This document shows positions 26,287 to 34,721 of a stretch of 64,000 bases of DNA, in pieces. Numbering within the stretch: position 1 is the first letter of the stretch; each line of letters begins with the position of its first letter. The position numbers and the translations under genes are program-made. Under the pieces are notes generated by a model. It was not told the DNA's origin. It searched no databases and saw only the letters and a program-made list of their open reading frames with translations. Source of the DNA: Gammaproteobacteria bacterium. GTDB taxonomy: Bacteria > Pseudomonadota > Gammaproteobacteria > Pseudomonadales > Azotimanducaceae. Location of the stretch: contig JAJFKA010000009.1 of the NCBI GenBank assembly GCA_021773555.1, forward strand, positions 1 through 64,000, read 5' to 3'.

Positions 26287-29200
26287 CTACTGGCCAATCC
26301 CCGGGACAAGCTTGCGGAAGTTCAGTCTCGGCAGCTGCGCTCGAACGCGCGTCAGCAAAGCCCGCGCGTCTTCGCCGACACAGTAAAGCGAAGGCACCAG
26401 GAACAGGGTTACAAACAAGGCAAACAAGACGCCAAAGGCGAGTGCCAGTACCGCGGGTTTCAGAAACTGCGCATCGGTTGAACGTTCGGCCATAATTGGC
26501 ATCAGACCGACGAATGTTGTCACGGTTGTCAACAGGATGGGTCTGAACCGGGTTACGCCAGCATCGATCACGGCCTCGACGGCAGATACTCCTTTGTCGC
26601 GCAATCGTCCGACGTAGTCCACCAGCACGAGATTATCGTTCACCACGACACCCGCCGCTGCACCAATACCGAAGTAAGAGAACAGGGCCATCGACACACC
26701 AAATATCAGGTGTCCATAAATCGCTCCCATGAATCCGAACGGAACAGCGGTCATGACGAGCAATGGCAGCCAGTAGGAGCGAAAAGCAATGGCGATCAGT
26801 GCGTACATCAGGAAGAACGCAATGGCATAGAGGGCGAATATTTCATCGAAAAAAATGTCTTCACTTTCGATTGATCCACCAACAAGTAAATCCGGGTAGC
26901 GTTCGCGTAACAGGGGAAGAAAATTCTCGTCCATATCAGTTCGAATATCACTCATGAGTTCACCAACGACGCCAGCGGTGACCCTGACCATGCGCTGGCC
27001 ATCTCGTCGCTGGATTCTCTGCACGCCTGAGGCGAGTTCAACATCCGCGACTGAAAACAGCGGGACTTCGCGGCCATCCGTGGTTCTGATCATAAAGTCA
27101 TTGAGACTCTCGAGCGTGTACCTCAGTGCCCGGGGGTAACGAACCATGACTTTCACATCGCCATTTTCTCGTGGCAGACGTTGAACCTCTTCACCAAAAT
27201 AAGCCTGGCGAACCTGATTGGAAACCTGAGCGAGGGTAATACCCAGCCTTTCGGCGCCTGGCAGGAGTGTCATGTGAAGTTCCTCGGTCTCGCCACGCAT
27301 ATTGTCCCGGATGTAGAAAGTACCATCGTACTGGTCAAGCCGGGTTTTCGCCTCGATGCTGACCTGCTTCAGGATTTCCATATCCCGATGTCGGAAAATA
27401 TAGGAAATTTGAGGTGTGGAATTGTTCATTGTGTAATTGACTTCGATTTCGTCCGCGTCGGGAATATCCCCAACCAGTTCCCTGAGGCGAGTAGCTGCCT
27501 GTTTGGCAGATAAATCGCGGATTTCAGGAGGTGCAAGTTTAACGATGGCAATTACACTGTCTCGACGAGACCGCGTGTACCAGCCCTCGATGAGCTTACC
27601 GGTTCCGCCTCCGGTCACAGCGTTGGTCTCGACCTCATCGATCAGGGCGAGCTCAGCGACCTGGAGCTGGTCGAGGACAGCCAGGGCACGTGAGTAAGGT
27701 GTTCCGGTAGGAAGCACGACATTAACGTAGATAATTTCGTTTTCCACTTCCGGCATGAACGAAAATTTTACCCACCCGCTGTTGAAAATACCGACACTGA
27801 TGATAAAGGCGGTGATAAAAATACTGCTGGTCAGGTAACGATGCGCAACGGCGCGTAGCAGATATTTTCGATAAGTTGTGGAAGCGAAGGTAACGATGCC
27901 TTGTTCAATGGAACGTTGCCAACTGGAAAGCCTGCCAACAACCTCCCTGTGCTTGAGGTTACGCAGGTGCGAGGGCAGAATCAGAAATGCTTCGATGAGC
28001 GAAATGATCAGGGCCAGAGTGATAACGATGGAAAGCTGTCGGGTTATCTGGGCATCCTCACCGGTCAGGAAGAACCAGGGTGCGAAAGCAACAATTGTTG
28101 TTAGTACGGCAAAAATCACGGGCTTGGACACGGCGTAGGCACCTTCTATCGCGGAATCGGGTCCGCCTCCACCGGGTCTGTGACTGTGTAGATGAATACT
28201 TTCGCCGACGACGATTGCGTCGTCCACCACGATGCCGAGCACCAATAGAAAAGCAAAGGTTGACATGATATTCAGTGAGACATCGTTGGCAGGTAAGAGG
28301 GCGAATGTACCCATGAAAGCGACACCGATACCTGCGGTTACCCATAATGCTACTCGTGGCCTGAGGGACAGGATCAACACGAGGAACACCAGAAACAGAC
28401 CGAGAAAAGCGGAATTGCTGATGGTACCCATGCGGCTCTTGTAAATGTCAGCTGAATCAATCCACAAGGAAAGGCTTACATCTTCCGGCAGATTTTTTTT
28501 ACGCTGCTCCATCCAGGCACGCACGGCATCGCTGGTGCGCACAACCTGCATGTCGTCAGTGGCAAGAATTTGTAGCAGCACTGATGGTTCACCGTTCATG
28601 GTGGCGAGGATTTCATTATCTTCAAAGCCATCTATGACACGCGCTACATCACCGACGGTGACAATGCCGCCATTCCCGTTTTGACGGATGACAATTTTGT
28701 CAAACTCCTCAGTTGAGTCTGCCATGTTGCGAGCACGTAACAACACATCACCGGTTTCTGTGCGGATGCTGCCGGAGGAAACATTGATGGAACTACTGCG
28801 GATTGCGTCGGCCACATCCTGAAAGCTCAACGCATATTGACGCATGGCATGTTCCGAGAGTTCGATAGTCACTTCCTCACGACGCGTGCCGAACAATTCG
28901 ACAATCGACACCCACGGGAGTGCCGCGACTTCATCCCGTAGATCCTCAGCCAGTCGATTAAGTTCCCGCTCCTCGAGGAAACCGTGGACGGCTACCCTCA
29001 TCATCTCGTCGCGATATTCAACCCGGCGCACTCTGGGTTTTTCGATATCCCGGGGTAACGAATTCACCGAGTCGACAGAAAGTTTGACATCGTTCAGGAA
29101 TTTCTCGATGTCCTCATCCGGATAAGTGTAGATCTCGATATGTGCGAAACCTTCTTCCGCGGTGGAATAAATGTGAAAGATGTTATCCAGATTATTCAGC

Positions 29201-29412
29201 GATTCCTCGATACGGCTGATGATCTGTTCTTCAACCTCCTGGGGGGCAGCACCCGGCCAGGCAATTTCCACCTGCACCTGGTTCGCCCGGAATATAGGGA
29301 ATGCCTCCCGTTCCATGGCAGCAAATCCGAGCATACCAGCGAGCAGGATACCGACCAGCAGCAAGTTGGCCGCGACAGGATTTTTAACCCACCAGGTGAT
29401 CAATTGGCGCAT
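26287..29412 (-). CDS. RND efflux transporter permease (HAE1/AcrB-like)
   Basis: A 1041-residue RND pump with a helix at 15-35, a large periplasmic loop, six helices including the proton-relay pair in LGIVVDDAIVVGESIHLH, and the duplicated second half with GIGAAAGVVVNDNLVLVDY. It belongs to the HAE1/multidrug or divergent CusA-like RND proteins common in marine Gammaproteobacteria. The fusion-protein gene lies immediately upstream, with a 5-base gap. No outer-membrane TolC partner is present here. Confidence 0.93.
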   Translation of the reverse strand: MRQLITWWVKNPVAANLLLVGILLAGMLGFAAMEREAFPIFRANQVQVEIAWPGAAPQEVEEQIISRIEESLNNLDNIFHIYSTAEEGFAHIEIYTYPDEDIEKFLNDVKLSVDSVNSLPRDIEKPRVRRVEYRDEMMRVAVHGFLEERELNRLAEDLRDEVAALPWVSIVELFGTRREEVTIELSEHAMRQYALSFQDVADAIRSSSINVSSGSIRTETGDVLLRARNMADSTEEFDKIVIRQNGNGGIVTVGDVARVIDGFEDNEILATMNGEPSVLLQILATDDMQVVRTSDAVRAWMEQRKKNLPEDVSLSLWIDSADIYKSRMGTISNSAFLGLFLVFLVLILSLRPRVALWVTAGIGVAFMGTFALLPANDVSLNIMSTFAFLLVLGIVVDDAIVVGESIHLHSHRPGGGGPDSAIEGAYAVSKPVIFAVLTTIVAFAPWFFLTGEDAQITRQLSIVITLALIISLIEAFLILPSHLRNLKHREVVGRLSSWQRSIEQGIVTFASTTYRKYLLRAVAHRYLTSSIFITAFIISVGIFNSGWVKFSFMPEVENEIIYVNVVLPTGTPYSRALAVLDQLQVAELALIDEVETNAVTGGGTGKLIEGWYTRSRRDSVIAIVKLAPPEIRDLSAKQAATRLRELVGDIPDADEIEVNYTMNNSTPQISYIFRHRDMEILKQVSIEAKTRLDQYDGTFYIRDNMRGETEELHMTLLPGAERLGITLAQVSNQVRQAYFGEEVQRLPRENGDVKVMVRYPRALRYTLESLNDFMIRTTDGREVPLFSVADVELASGVQRIQRRDGQRMVRVTAGVVGELMSDIRTDMDENFLPLLRERYPDLLVGGSIESEDIFFDEIFALYAIAFFLMYALIAIAFRSYWLPLLVMTAVPFGFMGAIYGHLIFGVSMALFSYFGIGAAAGVVVNDNLVLVDYVGRLRDKGVSAVEAVIDAGVTRFRPILLTTVTTFVGLMPIMAERSTDAQFLKPAVLALAFGVLFALFVTLFLVPSLYCVGEDARALLTRVRAQLPRLNFRKLVPGIGQ

Positions 29413-29417
29413 GCGAG

Positions 29418-30623
29418 CTAACCTCCAACCGTTGCGGTTTCAGAGAAGTTGGAATTGGCGGTTTCCTTATAGGTTCGCGGCAATGCATCGATTGCCATAC
29501 CAGAAATGGGGTTGCGGATTGATGAGACCACGACGCTTTCTGCCGTGCGCAGGCCGCTGGCAATAATGGCATTGCTGGCGGTGCTGTGAGTAACGCGAAC
29601 CTTTCTGACTTCAAGGCGCCCCTTGTCATTGACGACGTAAACCTGATTTCCGGCACGCAATGCAGTTCGCGGGATCACATAGGCATCACTGATGCTTCTA
29701 CCCTGGATCTCGGCATTGACGTAAAGGCCGACCGCAAGCGGCATGCCAGTGGCGGATACGTTAGTTTCGTAAGGGGAAAGCACCTCGACGATGCCGTAGA
29801 GAGTCCTGGTGCGTGCCTCGATTGAGGCATCCAGACGGGTGAGTTTCCCCTGCCAGTTTTGGGTGACACCAGCGACGATCGCTTCCAGTTCAACGGGCAG
29901 GCCCTGGCCGGGGCCTGCGATAAACCCGATCGGCAGGCCCAGTGACGCTAGCTGACCATCATTCAGTGGCAAGCGGATTTCGACCACGTCGGTCGAAAAA
30001 GCCCGGCCAATCAAAGTCCCGGGCGTTACATACTGGCCGATATCAACGGCTGTGCTGATGAATCTGCCGTGGAAGGGCAGGGAGATCTGGGTACGCTCGA
30101 GGTTCGTTTGCGCCTGGGCAAGATCCGCCTTGGCAGCTTTGAGTGCGGCCTCGGCCTGGGCAACCTGGGGTTTTTTCAATGCCAGATCAGATGCGTTGGT
30201 GGCATTCTGGAGCTGTTTACGCGCCACATTGGCAGTTGCCATAGCCTGTTGAACGCCGACCTCGGCATTGGCGACCACTGCCTCGGCCTGGAGAACTGCG
30301 TAACGATAATCCGTGTCTTCTATGGAAACCAGGGTGACGCCTGGTTGTACCAGGCCGCCTTCGGTGAACTCCCCGGAAACTGCGACGATTCTACCAGCTA
30401 CCTGCGTGACTATATCAACTTCGGTCCGGGCACGAACTTCACCACCGGTCTCGACCTGAAGTGCGATATCGATCTGCTCAACCGATTCAACGAATACGCT
30501 GAGTGGTCTGGGCGCCTCTTCCTTCTTTTCCGGCTCGGGTTTTGCCCATTCCAGGGCGAGATAGATGCCGATTCCCGCTGTGATGACGAAGATCGGCGTG
30601 AGGATGCTCAGTAGCTTGTTCAA
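29418..30623 (-). CDS. RND periplasmic adaptor (membrane fusion protein)
   Basis: A 401-residue HlyD/AcrA-type adaptor: an N-terminal membrane anchor (residues 5-25), a first lipoyl half, an alanine/glutamine-rich coiled-coil hairpin at about 110-180, a second lipoyl half (SLPFHGRFISTAVDIGQYV) and beta-barrel domains. The start is TTG 30623, with GGGGA upstream. It would link the pump at 26287-29412 to an outer-membrane channel. An inverted repeat upstream (30646-30671) may control both. Confidence 0.92.
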   Translation of the reverse strand: MNKLLSILTPIFVITAGIGIYLALEWAKPEPEKKEEAPRPLSVFVESVEQIDIALQVETGGEVRARTEVDIVTQVAGRIVAVSGEFTEGGLVQPGVTLVSIEDTDYRYAVLQAEAVVANAEVGVQQAMATANVARKQLQNATNASDLALKKPQVAQAEAALKAAKADLAQAQTNLERTQISLPFHGRFISTAVDIGQYVTPGTLIGRAFSTDVVEIRLPLNDGQLASLGLPIGFIAGPGQGLPVELEAIVAGVTQNWQGKLTRLDASIEARTRTLYGIVEVLSPYETNVSATGMPLAVGLYVNAEIQGRSISDAYVIPRTALRAGNQVYVVNDKGRLEVRKVRVTHSTASNAIIASGLRTAESVVVSSIRNPISGMAIDALPRTYKETANSNFSETATVGG

Positions 30624-30645
30624 ACAGGGTTCCCCTATAATCTGG

Positions 30646-30671
30646 TGGAAACCGGATCGAATTGGTTTCCA
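30646..30671. promoter_or_regulatory. Inverted repeat, candidate repressor operator of the RND operon
   Basis: Perfect 8-base arms TGGAAACC (30646-30653) and GGTTTCCA (30664-30671) are separated by 10 bases, 22 bases upstream of the adaptor start. Size and symmetry suit a TetR- or MarR-type dimer site, which commonly controls RND pumps. No regulator gene of that kind is in the window, so the assignment is inference. Confidence 0.4.
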
Positions 30672-30776
30672 GAATGTCAGCTATATGACGCTGGCGCTGA
30701 CAATATAGTTTGAACATAAGGAGTTTTTTTATTTGGTGACCCCAGGGACTACACGAGTCACGGCGGTAACCGGGCA

Positions 30777-31796
30777 GTGAGACATCACGAATTCTGGAAT
30801 CCCCGTATTTTCGAGTTGCCGTATTACGCCTATCTGGTTATCGGCGGTCTCGTTCGCGGTCTGTCGGTTAAATCACTGGCAAAGGCAAATTATGCGCTGG
30901 ATCACGGCGAGATCGGTATTGGATCGAAATTTGATACCCAGATGGCGTTCGAGCAATCCCTATTCCTGCCGACCGCGCGCATTGATGCAGGCCTTTCCGA
31001 CGCCGAGAAGCAACGGGTGGTGACTGATTTCGCGGCGGAGCACGGATTTCCATTGATTTTGAAGTCCGACATCGGCAGCGTCGGCAAAGGCGTGGTCAGG
31101 CTGTCTGACGCGGCGGATGTACCGGTAAGAATTGCGCAACTGGCAGGCAGCTACCTGGTGCAAAAATTTACGCCATTTAATGAAGAATATGGTGTCTTTT
31201 ATGTTCGCCATGGCGGTCGTCCGTTGATCACCGGGATCAACAGGAAGCATTTTCCAACCATCGTTGGAAACGCACGCAGTACCGTCCGACAGCTTGCCGA
31301 TGCACATCCGCGATGCACCCCACACTGGGCGACATTTCTACAGTACCTTGATGTGCAACGGGTACCTGCGGCCGGTGAAGTCGTGCAACTGTCCTTTATT
31401 GGCTCGCATACCATGGGATGTAAGTTTACTGACGATAGTGAGTTGAAGACACCGGCACTTGCGCAGGCTGTTTTTTCAATATTCCAGGACCAGCCGGGAT
31501 TCAATTTCGGCAGACTGGATTTGAAAGCGGAAAGTCAGCAGGCGTTTCAGCGTGGCGAGTTTCATGTCATCGAGGTCAATGGTGTTGCCTCATTGCCGAC
31601 GCACATGTTCGACCCGGAGAAAACACTTCTGCAGGCCTACAGGATATTCCTCGAGCACGGTAAATATTTGCTCGACGCTGCGAGCGAACACAGAAATCAG
31701 ACCATGGTGTTGCATTCCTATAAGGAGATTGTCAGCAAGGTCCGACGCAATACCGCCATACTGAACATGAGCCATAAGCGGCTTATGGATGTTTAA
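30777..31796 (+). CDS. ATP-grasp-like protein
   Basis: A 339-residue protein with an ATP-grasp look: FPLILKSDIGSVGKGVVRLS (nucleotide-binding lysine and glycine-rich loop), YLVQKFTPFNEEYGVFYV (the EYG segment), and NFGRLDLKAES...FHVIEVNGVAS, the Asp/Glu/Asn metal-binding end. It probably joins a carboxylate to an amine; resemblance is to D-alanine--D-alanine ligase-like proteins. GTG 30777 is the only good start. It is convergent with the OlsB-like gene (14-base overlap), which may hint at a lipid or amino-acid-lipid role, but this is weak. Confidence 0.7.
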   Translation: MRHHEFWNPRIFELPYYAYLVIGGLVRGLSVKSLAKANYALDHGEIGIGSKFDTQMAFEQSLFLPTARIDAGLSDAEKQRVVTDFAAEHGFPLILKSDIGSVGKGVVRLSDAADVPVRIAQLAGSYLVQKFTPFNEEYGVFYVRHGGRPLITGINRKHFPTIVGNARSTVRQLADAHPRCTPHWATFLQYLDVQRVPAAGEVVQLSFIGSHTMGCKFTDDSELKTPALAQAVFSIFQDQPGFNFGRLDLKAESQQAFQRGEFHVIEVNGVASLPTHMFDPEKTLLQAYRIFLEHGKYLLDAASEHRNQTMVLHSYKEIVSKVRRNTAILNMSHKRLMDV

Positions 31797-32637
31797 CAGC
31801 CGATTTTTTCGAGGGTACAAGGGTAGTATTGCCGGATAACATTGATGCGGCGTCAACGTAGATACAGATGAATGTCGTGTTGAATACGGGGTCAATGACC
31901 GCGCAGTCACTGGTCCTGGCACCCAGTTTCAGATACCCGCGCAGTAATGTGGGGATTCCCTGGGTCGCATCGTCGAAGTTCGCTTGGCCCGCCCGGCTGG
32001 CCGCATGGCCAGCCCGGATGTCTGCAATCCTGATATGTTTTCCAACCGGGTGTGGCATCAAGGCTTCAGGGGCCAGGTTGTGGTTATAAAGATAGCTGAG
32101 GACATCCCGGTGACTGTCAATGTCTGTACCGGGAAAACTTGCGCATCCAAACATGACCTCGATGTCGTTCGCCATGATAAATTGCATTGCATACTTCCAG
32201 ATGAGCATCAGGATAGCGCCATTTCGCCCGGTGGGGTCGATGCAAAACCGACCGAGTTCGAGCAGTCGAGTGTAACGATCACGAAGTTTTGCGAGGTCGA
32301 AAGCCTCTTCAGTGTAGAAGTGTTGCCCTGCTGTCAGCGTCTCGTTGCTGACGAGACGCAGGGTTCCGACTATTTTGTGTTCATCGGGAGAATCGACAGC
32401 CTTGTTATCAAGAACGATAATGTGATGGGCGCATTCATCCCACTCGTCAACGTCTGCCTTCAACCTGATCTTGTTGAGATCGGGATGGCCGCCTTTCTCC
32501 AGATACATGACCTGGTATCGAAGCCGCTGCGCCTGTAAGACTTCCTGGGAGGTTCGTGCGAGGCGCGCTTCATAGCGTCCGGCGCTAACGTTCTGAAGCT
32601 GTTGGGGGAGGGCGGATTCAGTTGATAGTTCACTCAT
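31783..32637 (-). CDS. OlsB-like N-acyltransferase (GNAT family)
   Basis: A 284-residue protein resembling ornithine-acyl-ACP N-acyltransferase (OlsB)/hemolysin-like acyltransferases: RLRYQVMYLE at the start, KIVGTLRLVS, then ELGRFCIDPTGRNGAILMLIWK and GCASFPGTDI. OlsB transfers a 3-hydroxyacyl group to ornithine, and a PlsC-like OlsA adds the second chain. A PlsC-family gene heads this same operon (33574-34407), supporting an ornithine- or other aminolipid pathway. It is the last gene of the four-gene operon. Confidence 0.75.
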   Translation of the reverse strand: MSELSTESALPQQLQNVSAGRYEARLARTSQEVLQAQRLRYQVMYLEKGGHPDLNKIRLKADVDEWDECAHHIIVLDNKAVDSPDEHKIVGTLRLVSNETLTAGQHFYTEEAFDLAKLRDRYTRLLELGRFCIDPTGRNGAILMLIWKYAMQFIMANDIEVMFGCASFPGTDIDSHRDVLSYLYNHNLAPEALMPHPVGKHIRIADIRAGHAASRAGQANFDDATQGIPTLLRGYLKLGARTSDCAVIDPVFNTTFICIYVDAASMLSGNTTLVPSKKSAVKHP

Positions 32638-32640
32638 GTC

Positions 32641-33180
32641 TTAACCGTACTTCAGCGTTGAGGGTGACGCAGCAAAATCAGGATCGATCCGGATGTCCTG
32701 CAAATTTAACAGTAATTGGATGATCGCCATATGGTGGAGTGTATGGGATTGCAGGAACAGGAGTTCTCGAATCAGACCGGAGGCCACCGTCATGGCGTTC
32801 AGATCGCTGTGTGATGAGATGACAATATTCAATGTTCCGTTCCTCCGGGATTGTCGCAGGTTTATCAGCCCAAGCTCCTTGATCTTCGTTCTGAGCACAG
32901 CGATTGCCTGTCCGGCTGATGTTTCGATGTCCACTGACCTGGACCTGTCGTCATATTCGATAAGCGCGTTATCGAGCCCGGCAAACAGGCAGCTGTAGTG
33001 ATCGATGATGTGTCTTGTATGCATCCCGATGGAGCTATTCTCTGGCGCAGGTCGAAAGCAGTAACAAGTATCGGTTATGTCGGAAAGGGCTTCCAGAAGT
33101 TTTCGAAGTGCAATGATATTTGCCTCCACAGCCTGCGCTAGTCCAGCTTCGCCGGAAGCGCTCTGCAACTGATACATCAT
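32641..33180 (-). CDS. DinB/YfiT-like putative metal-binding protein
   Basis: A 179-residue helical protein with well-spaced histidines, HTRHIIDHYS near residue 55 and SHTLHHMAIIQLLL near residue 150, as in the DinB/YfiT four-helix fold that binds a metal by three histidines. It starts with ATG-ATG just downstream of the membrane-protein stop (1-base gap). The activity is unknown; family members include thiol-dependent S-transferases. Its place between PlsC and OlsB genes suggests a role in lipid synthesis, but that is inference. Confidence 0.6.
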   Translation of the reverse strand: MMYQLQSASGEAGLAQAVEANIIALRKLLEALSDITDTCYCFRPAPENSSIGMHTRHIIDHYSCLFAGLDNALIEYDDRSRSVDIETSAGQAIAVLRTKIKELGLINLRQSRRNGTLNIVISSHSDLNAMTVASGLIRELLFLQSHTLHHMAIIQLLLNLQDIRIDPDFAASPSTLKYG

Positions 33181-33181
33181 G

Positions 33182-33577
33182 TTAGTCCGTCTCCTGCAAT
33201 ATTCTCAGCCGATTCAGGGTAGTAACGTAAACAGTGGTATAGACCAGACCGACAATGAATCCCGGCGTAATCGTCATGAGTATTTCCGGCGTCCTGAACA
33301 ACCAGTGAATACCGTAAGCCGTGCCAAAAGTGACGATGCTAGTGGCCAGAATAGTCAAAATAATTTGCCCCTTCATGTGCGAAAAAAAGTCCATCAGGTA
33401 TTCCATCATCAACGTCGTTGACAGGGTTAACAGCAGGGAATACCCACCCTGTACGAGACCAGATCGCAAACCCGTTTCGAATCCGTGGGAAGCGTTAATG
33501 AAGTACGCCCAGCCGCCGTAAACAATGAATCCTGCGACGCCCGCCAGCATGCTGCGTTGCAGTCCTGTCGTTTTCAT
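33182..33577 (-). CDS. Small four-helix membrane protein, unknown function
   Basis: A 131-residue integral membrane protein with four hydrophobic segments at roughly 8-28, 42-60, 70-92 and 100-120. I do not recognise a family. The start ATG 33577 overlaps the PlsC-like gene stop by four bases, and it is followed at once by the DinB-like gene, so it is part of the lipid operon. A role in lipid handling or flipping is possible but unsupported. Confidence 0.7.
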   Translation of the reverse strand: MKTTGLQRSMLAGVAGFIVYGGWAYFINASHGFETGLRSGLVQGGYSLLLTLSTTLMMEYLMDFFSHMKGQIILTILATSIVTFGTAYGIHWLFRTPEILMTITPGFIVGLVYTTVYVTTLNRLRILQETD

Positions 33578-34407
33578 GTACTAGGACCGACCGCGGCCAG
33601 ATATTTTTTCGGATAAATTTCTTCTGTTTCATTTATTGCATCCAACAAACCAGCTCTGACCTTCTCCTCGCAGTACCTGGCGCAGGCTTTTCTCGACTCG
33701 AACTGTGCCACAGTGACCGGTTCATGGAAGATGAGTTGGACGGTTGCGGGTTTTAATCCCAGTCCGTTGAGAAAATGGGAAAGGAACGGCATCGGGATAT
33801 ACCAGGCGTAGAAGTCGCGCTGATCCTGATTCATCCTGCTCCCCTTGTAGTGGGTGTAGGCGACGGTGACCGGTTGAATTTGGATGGATTGCCCGTGAAG
33901 ATCCGCCGCCTGGAAGAGACTGCTTCGAAATCGCTCCACGTGAGTACCTGGCGTACTGGTGCCTTCCGGAAACAGGATCAGGTTACTTTTGGTTAACAGG
34001 TGCTCCTGCATTTGCGCTACCTGACTCGCCGCGCGCCGTGCATTGCGTTCAAAGAACAGCGTGTTCTGTAACGCTGCCAGCTTGCCAAATACTGGCCAAC
34101 CGGCGACTTCAGATTTTGCAATAAAGCTGCCGGGTATGCTTGAGCCAAGTACGAACACGTCCAGGTAAGAAATATGGTTGACTGCATAAATCACCGGTCG
34201 GTCGCTGATCAGTTCGCCCTGGCGTTCAATGTTCAGGTTGAACAACGCTGCGACACCACGATGGAAAACGAGGATCAGATGATCAGCCCATTTGATTCGG
34301 AGCGCCCGGGCGAGAAAAAACAAGCTCACCATGCCGAGTATCCAGCAAGCTAAGAGCAACGCTGAAAACACGGTCTTGAAGGTTGACACGGTAATATCCT
34401 GTTGCAT
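33574..34407 (-). CDS. PlsC-family lysophospholipid acyltransferase (OlsA-like)
   Basis: A 277-residue membrane-associated acyltransferase with block I NHISYLDVFVLG (catalytic NHxxxxD), block II FFERNARRAA and block III ILFPEGTST. An N-terminal hydrophobic helix anchors it. ATG 34407 has AGAG with good spacing; a GTG at 34437 is weaker. It makes phosphatidic acid or, given the OlsB-like gene downstream, acylates lyso-ornithine lipid. Head of a four-gene operon. Confidence 0.87.
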   Translation of the reverse strand: MQQDITVSTFKTVFSALLLACWILGMVSLFFLARALRIKWADHLILVFHRGVAALFNLNIERQGELISDRPVIYAVNHISYLDVFVLGSSIPGSFIAKSEVAGWPVFGKLAALQNTLFFERNARRAASQVAQMQEHLLTKSNLILFPEGTSTPGTHVERFRSSLFQAADLHGQSIQIQPVTVAYTHYKGSRMNQDQRDFYAWYIPMPFLSHFLNGLGLKPATVQLIFHEPVTVAQFESRKACARYCEEKVRAGLLDAINETEEIYPKKYLAAVGPST

Positions 34408-34503
34408 AAGTACTCTGACAGGTGAAACGGGTAACACATTTTATAGGCAGGCGTTCAAATTTTGGTACCTCAAAGCTAAATCAGCGAAAAAAAACCTGTG
34501 CCT

Positions 34504-34527
34504 CCCGGGTGTATAATATTACCCGGG
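34504..34527. promoter_or_regulatory. Inverted repeat with TATAAT in its loop
   Basis: Perfect 7-base arms CCCGGGT (34504-34510) and ACCCGGG (34521-34527) enclose GTATAATATT. The loop holds a consensus -10 box TATAAT (34512-34517) preceded by TG, reading toward the small ORF and hydrolase gene. An operator overlapping a promoter is the simplest reading. It is not a normal terminator, because the nearest T-run on the minus strand is about nine bases beyond the stem. Confidence 0.4.
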
Positions 34528-34588
34528 CTTTCCCCTGGAATGCGGTCCAGTCAGGACCACACCTGTCGCAGCCTATCCAAAGAGGAAA

Positions 34589-34711
34589 ATGAATCCAATG
34601 ACGAATGGCCTGGCTTCGTGCGATCAGAAGGTGTGTTCATCCCATTACACCAGCACAAATATAGGGACGATCAGGACGCAGTTTTGTTACGGATGGCGAC
34701 GTGGAATGTAG
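34589..34711 (+). CDS. Possible 40-residue small protein or leader ORF
   Basis: ATG 34589 follows AGAGG at ideal spacing and opens 40 codons ending in TAG at 34711, ten bases before the hydrolase lipoprotein start. The peptide begins MNPMTNGLASCD and is polar, with three cysteines and a basic C-terminus; it has no signal or membrane helix. It may be a real small protein or a translated leader that couples translation to the next gene. Only the ribosome site and position support it. Confidence 0.35.
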   Translation: MNPMTNGLASCDQKVCSSHYTSTNIGTIRTQFCYGWRRGM

Positions 34712-34721
34712 TTGGCGGGTA

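Noticed and set aside
34487-34527. Rho-independent terminator on the minus strand
   Set aside because: The T-run is about nine bases away from the stem, and the region lies upstream, not downstream, of the minus-strand gene.
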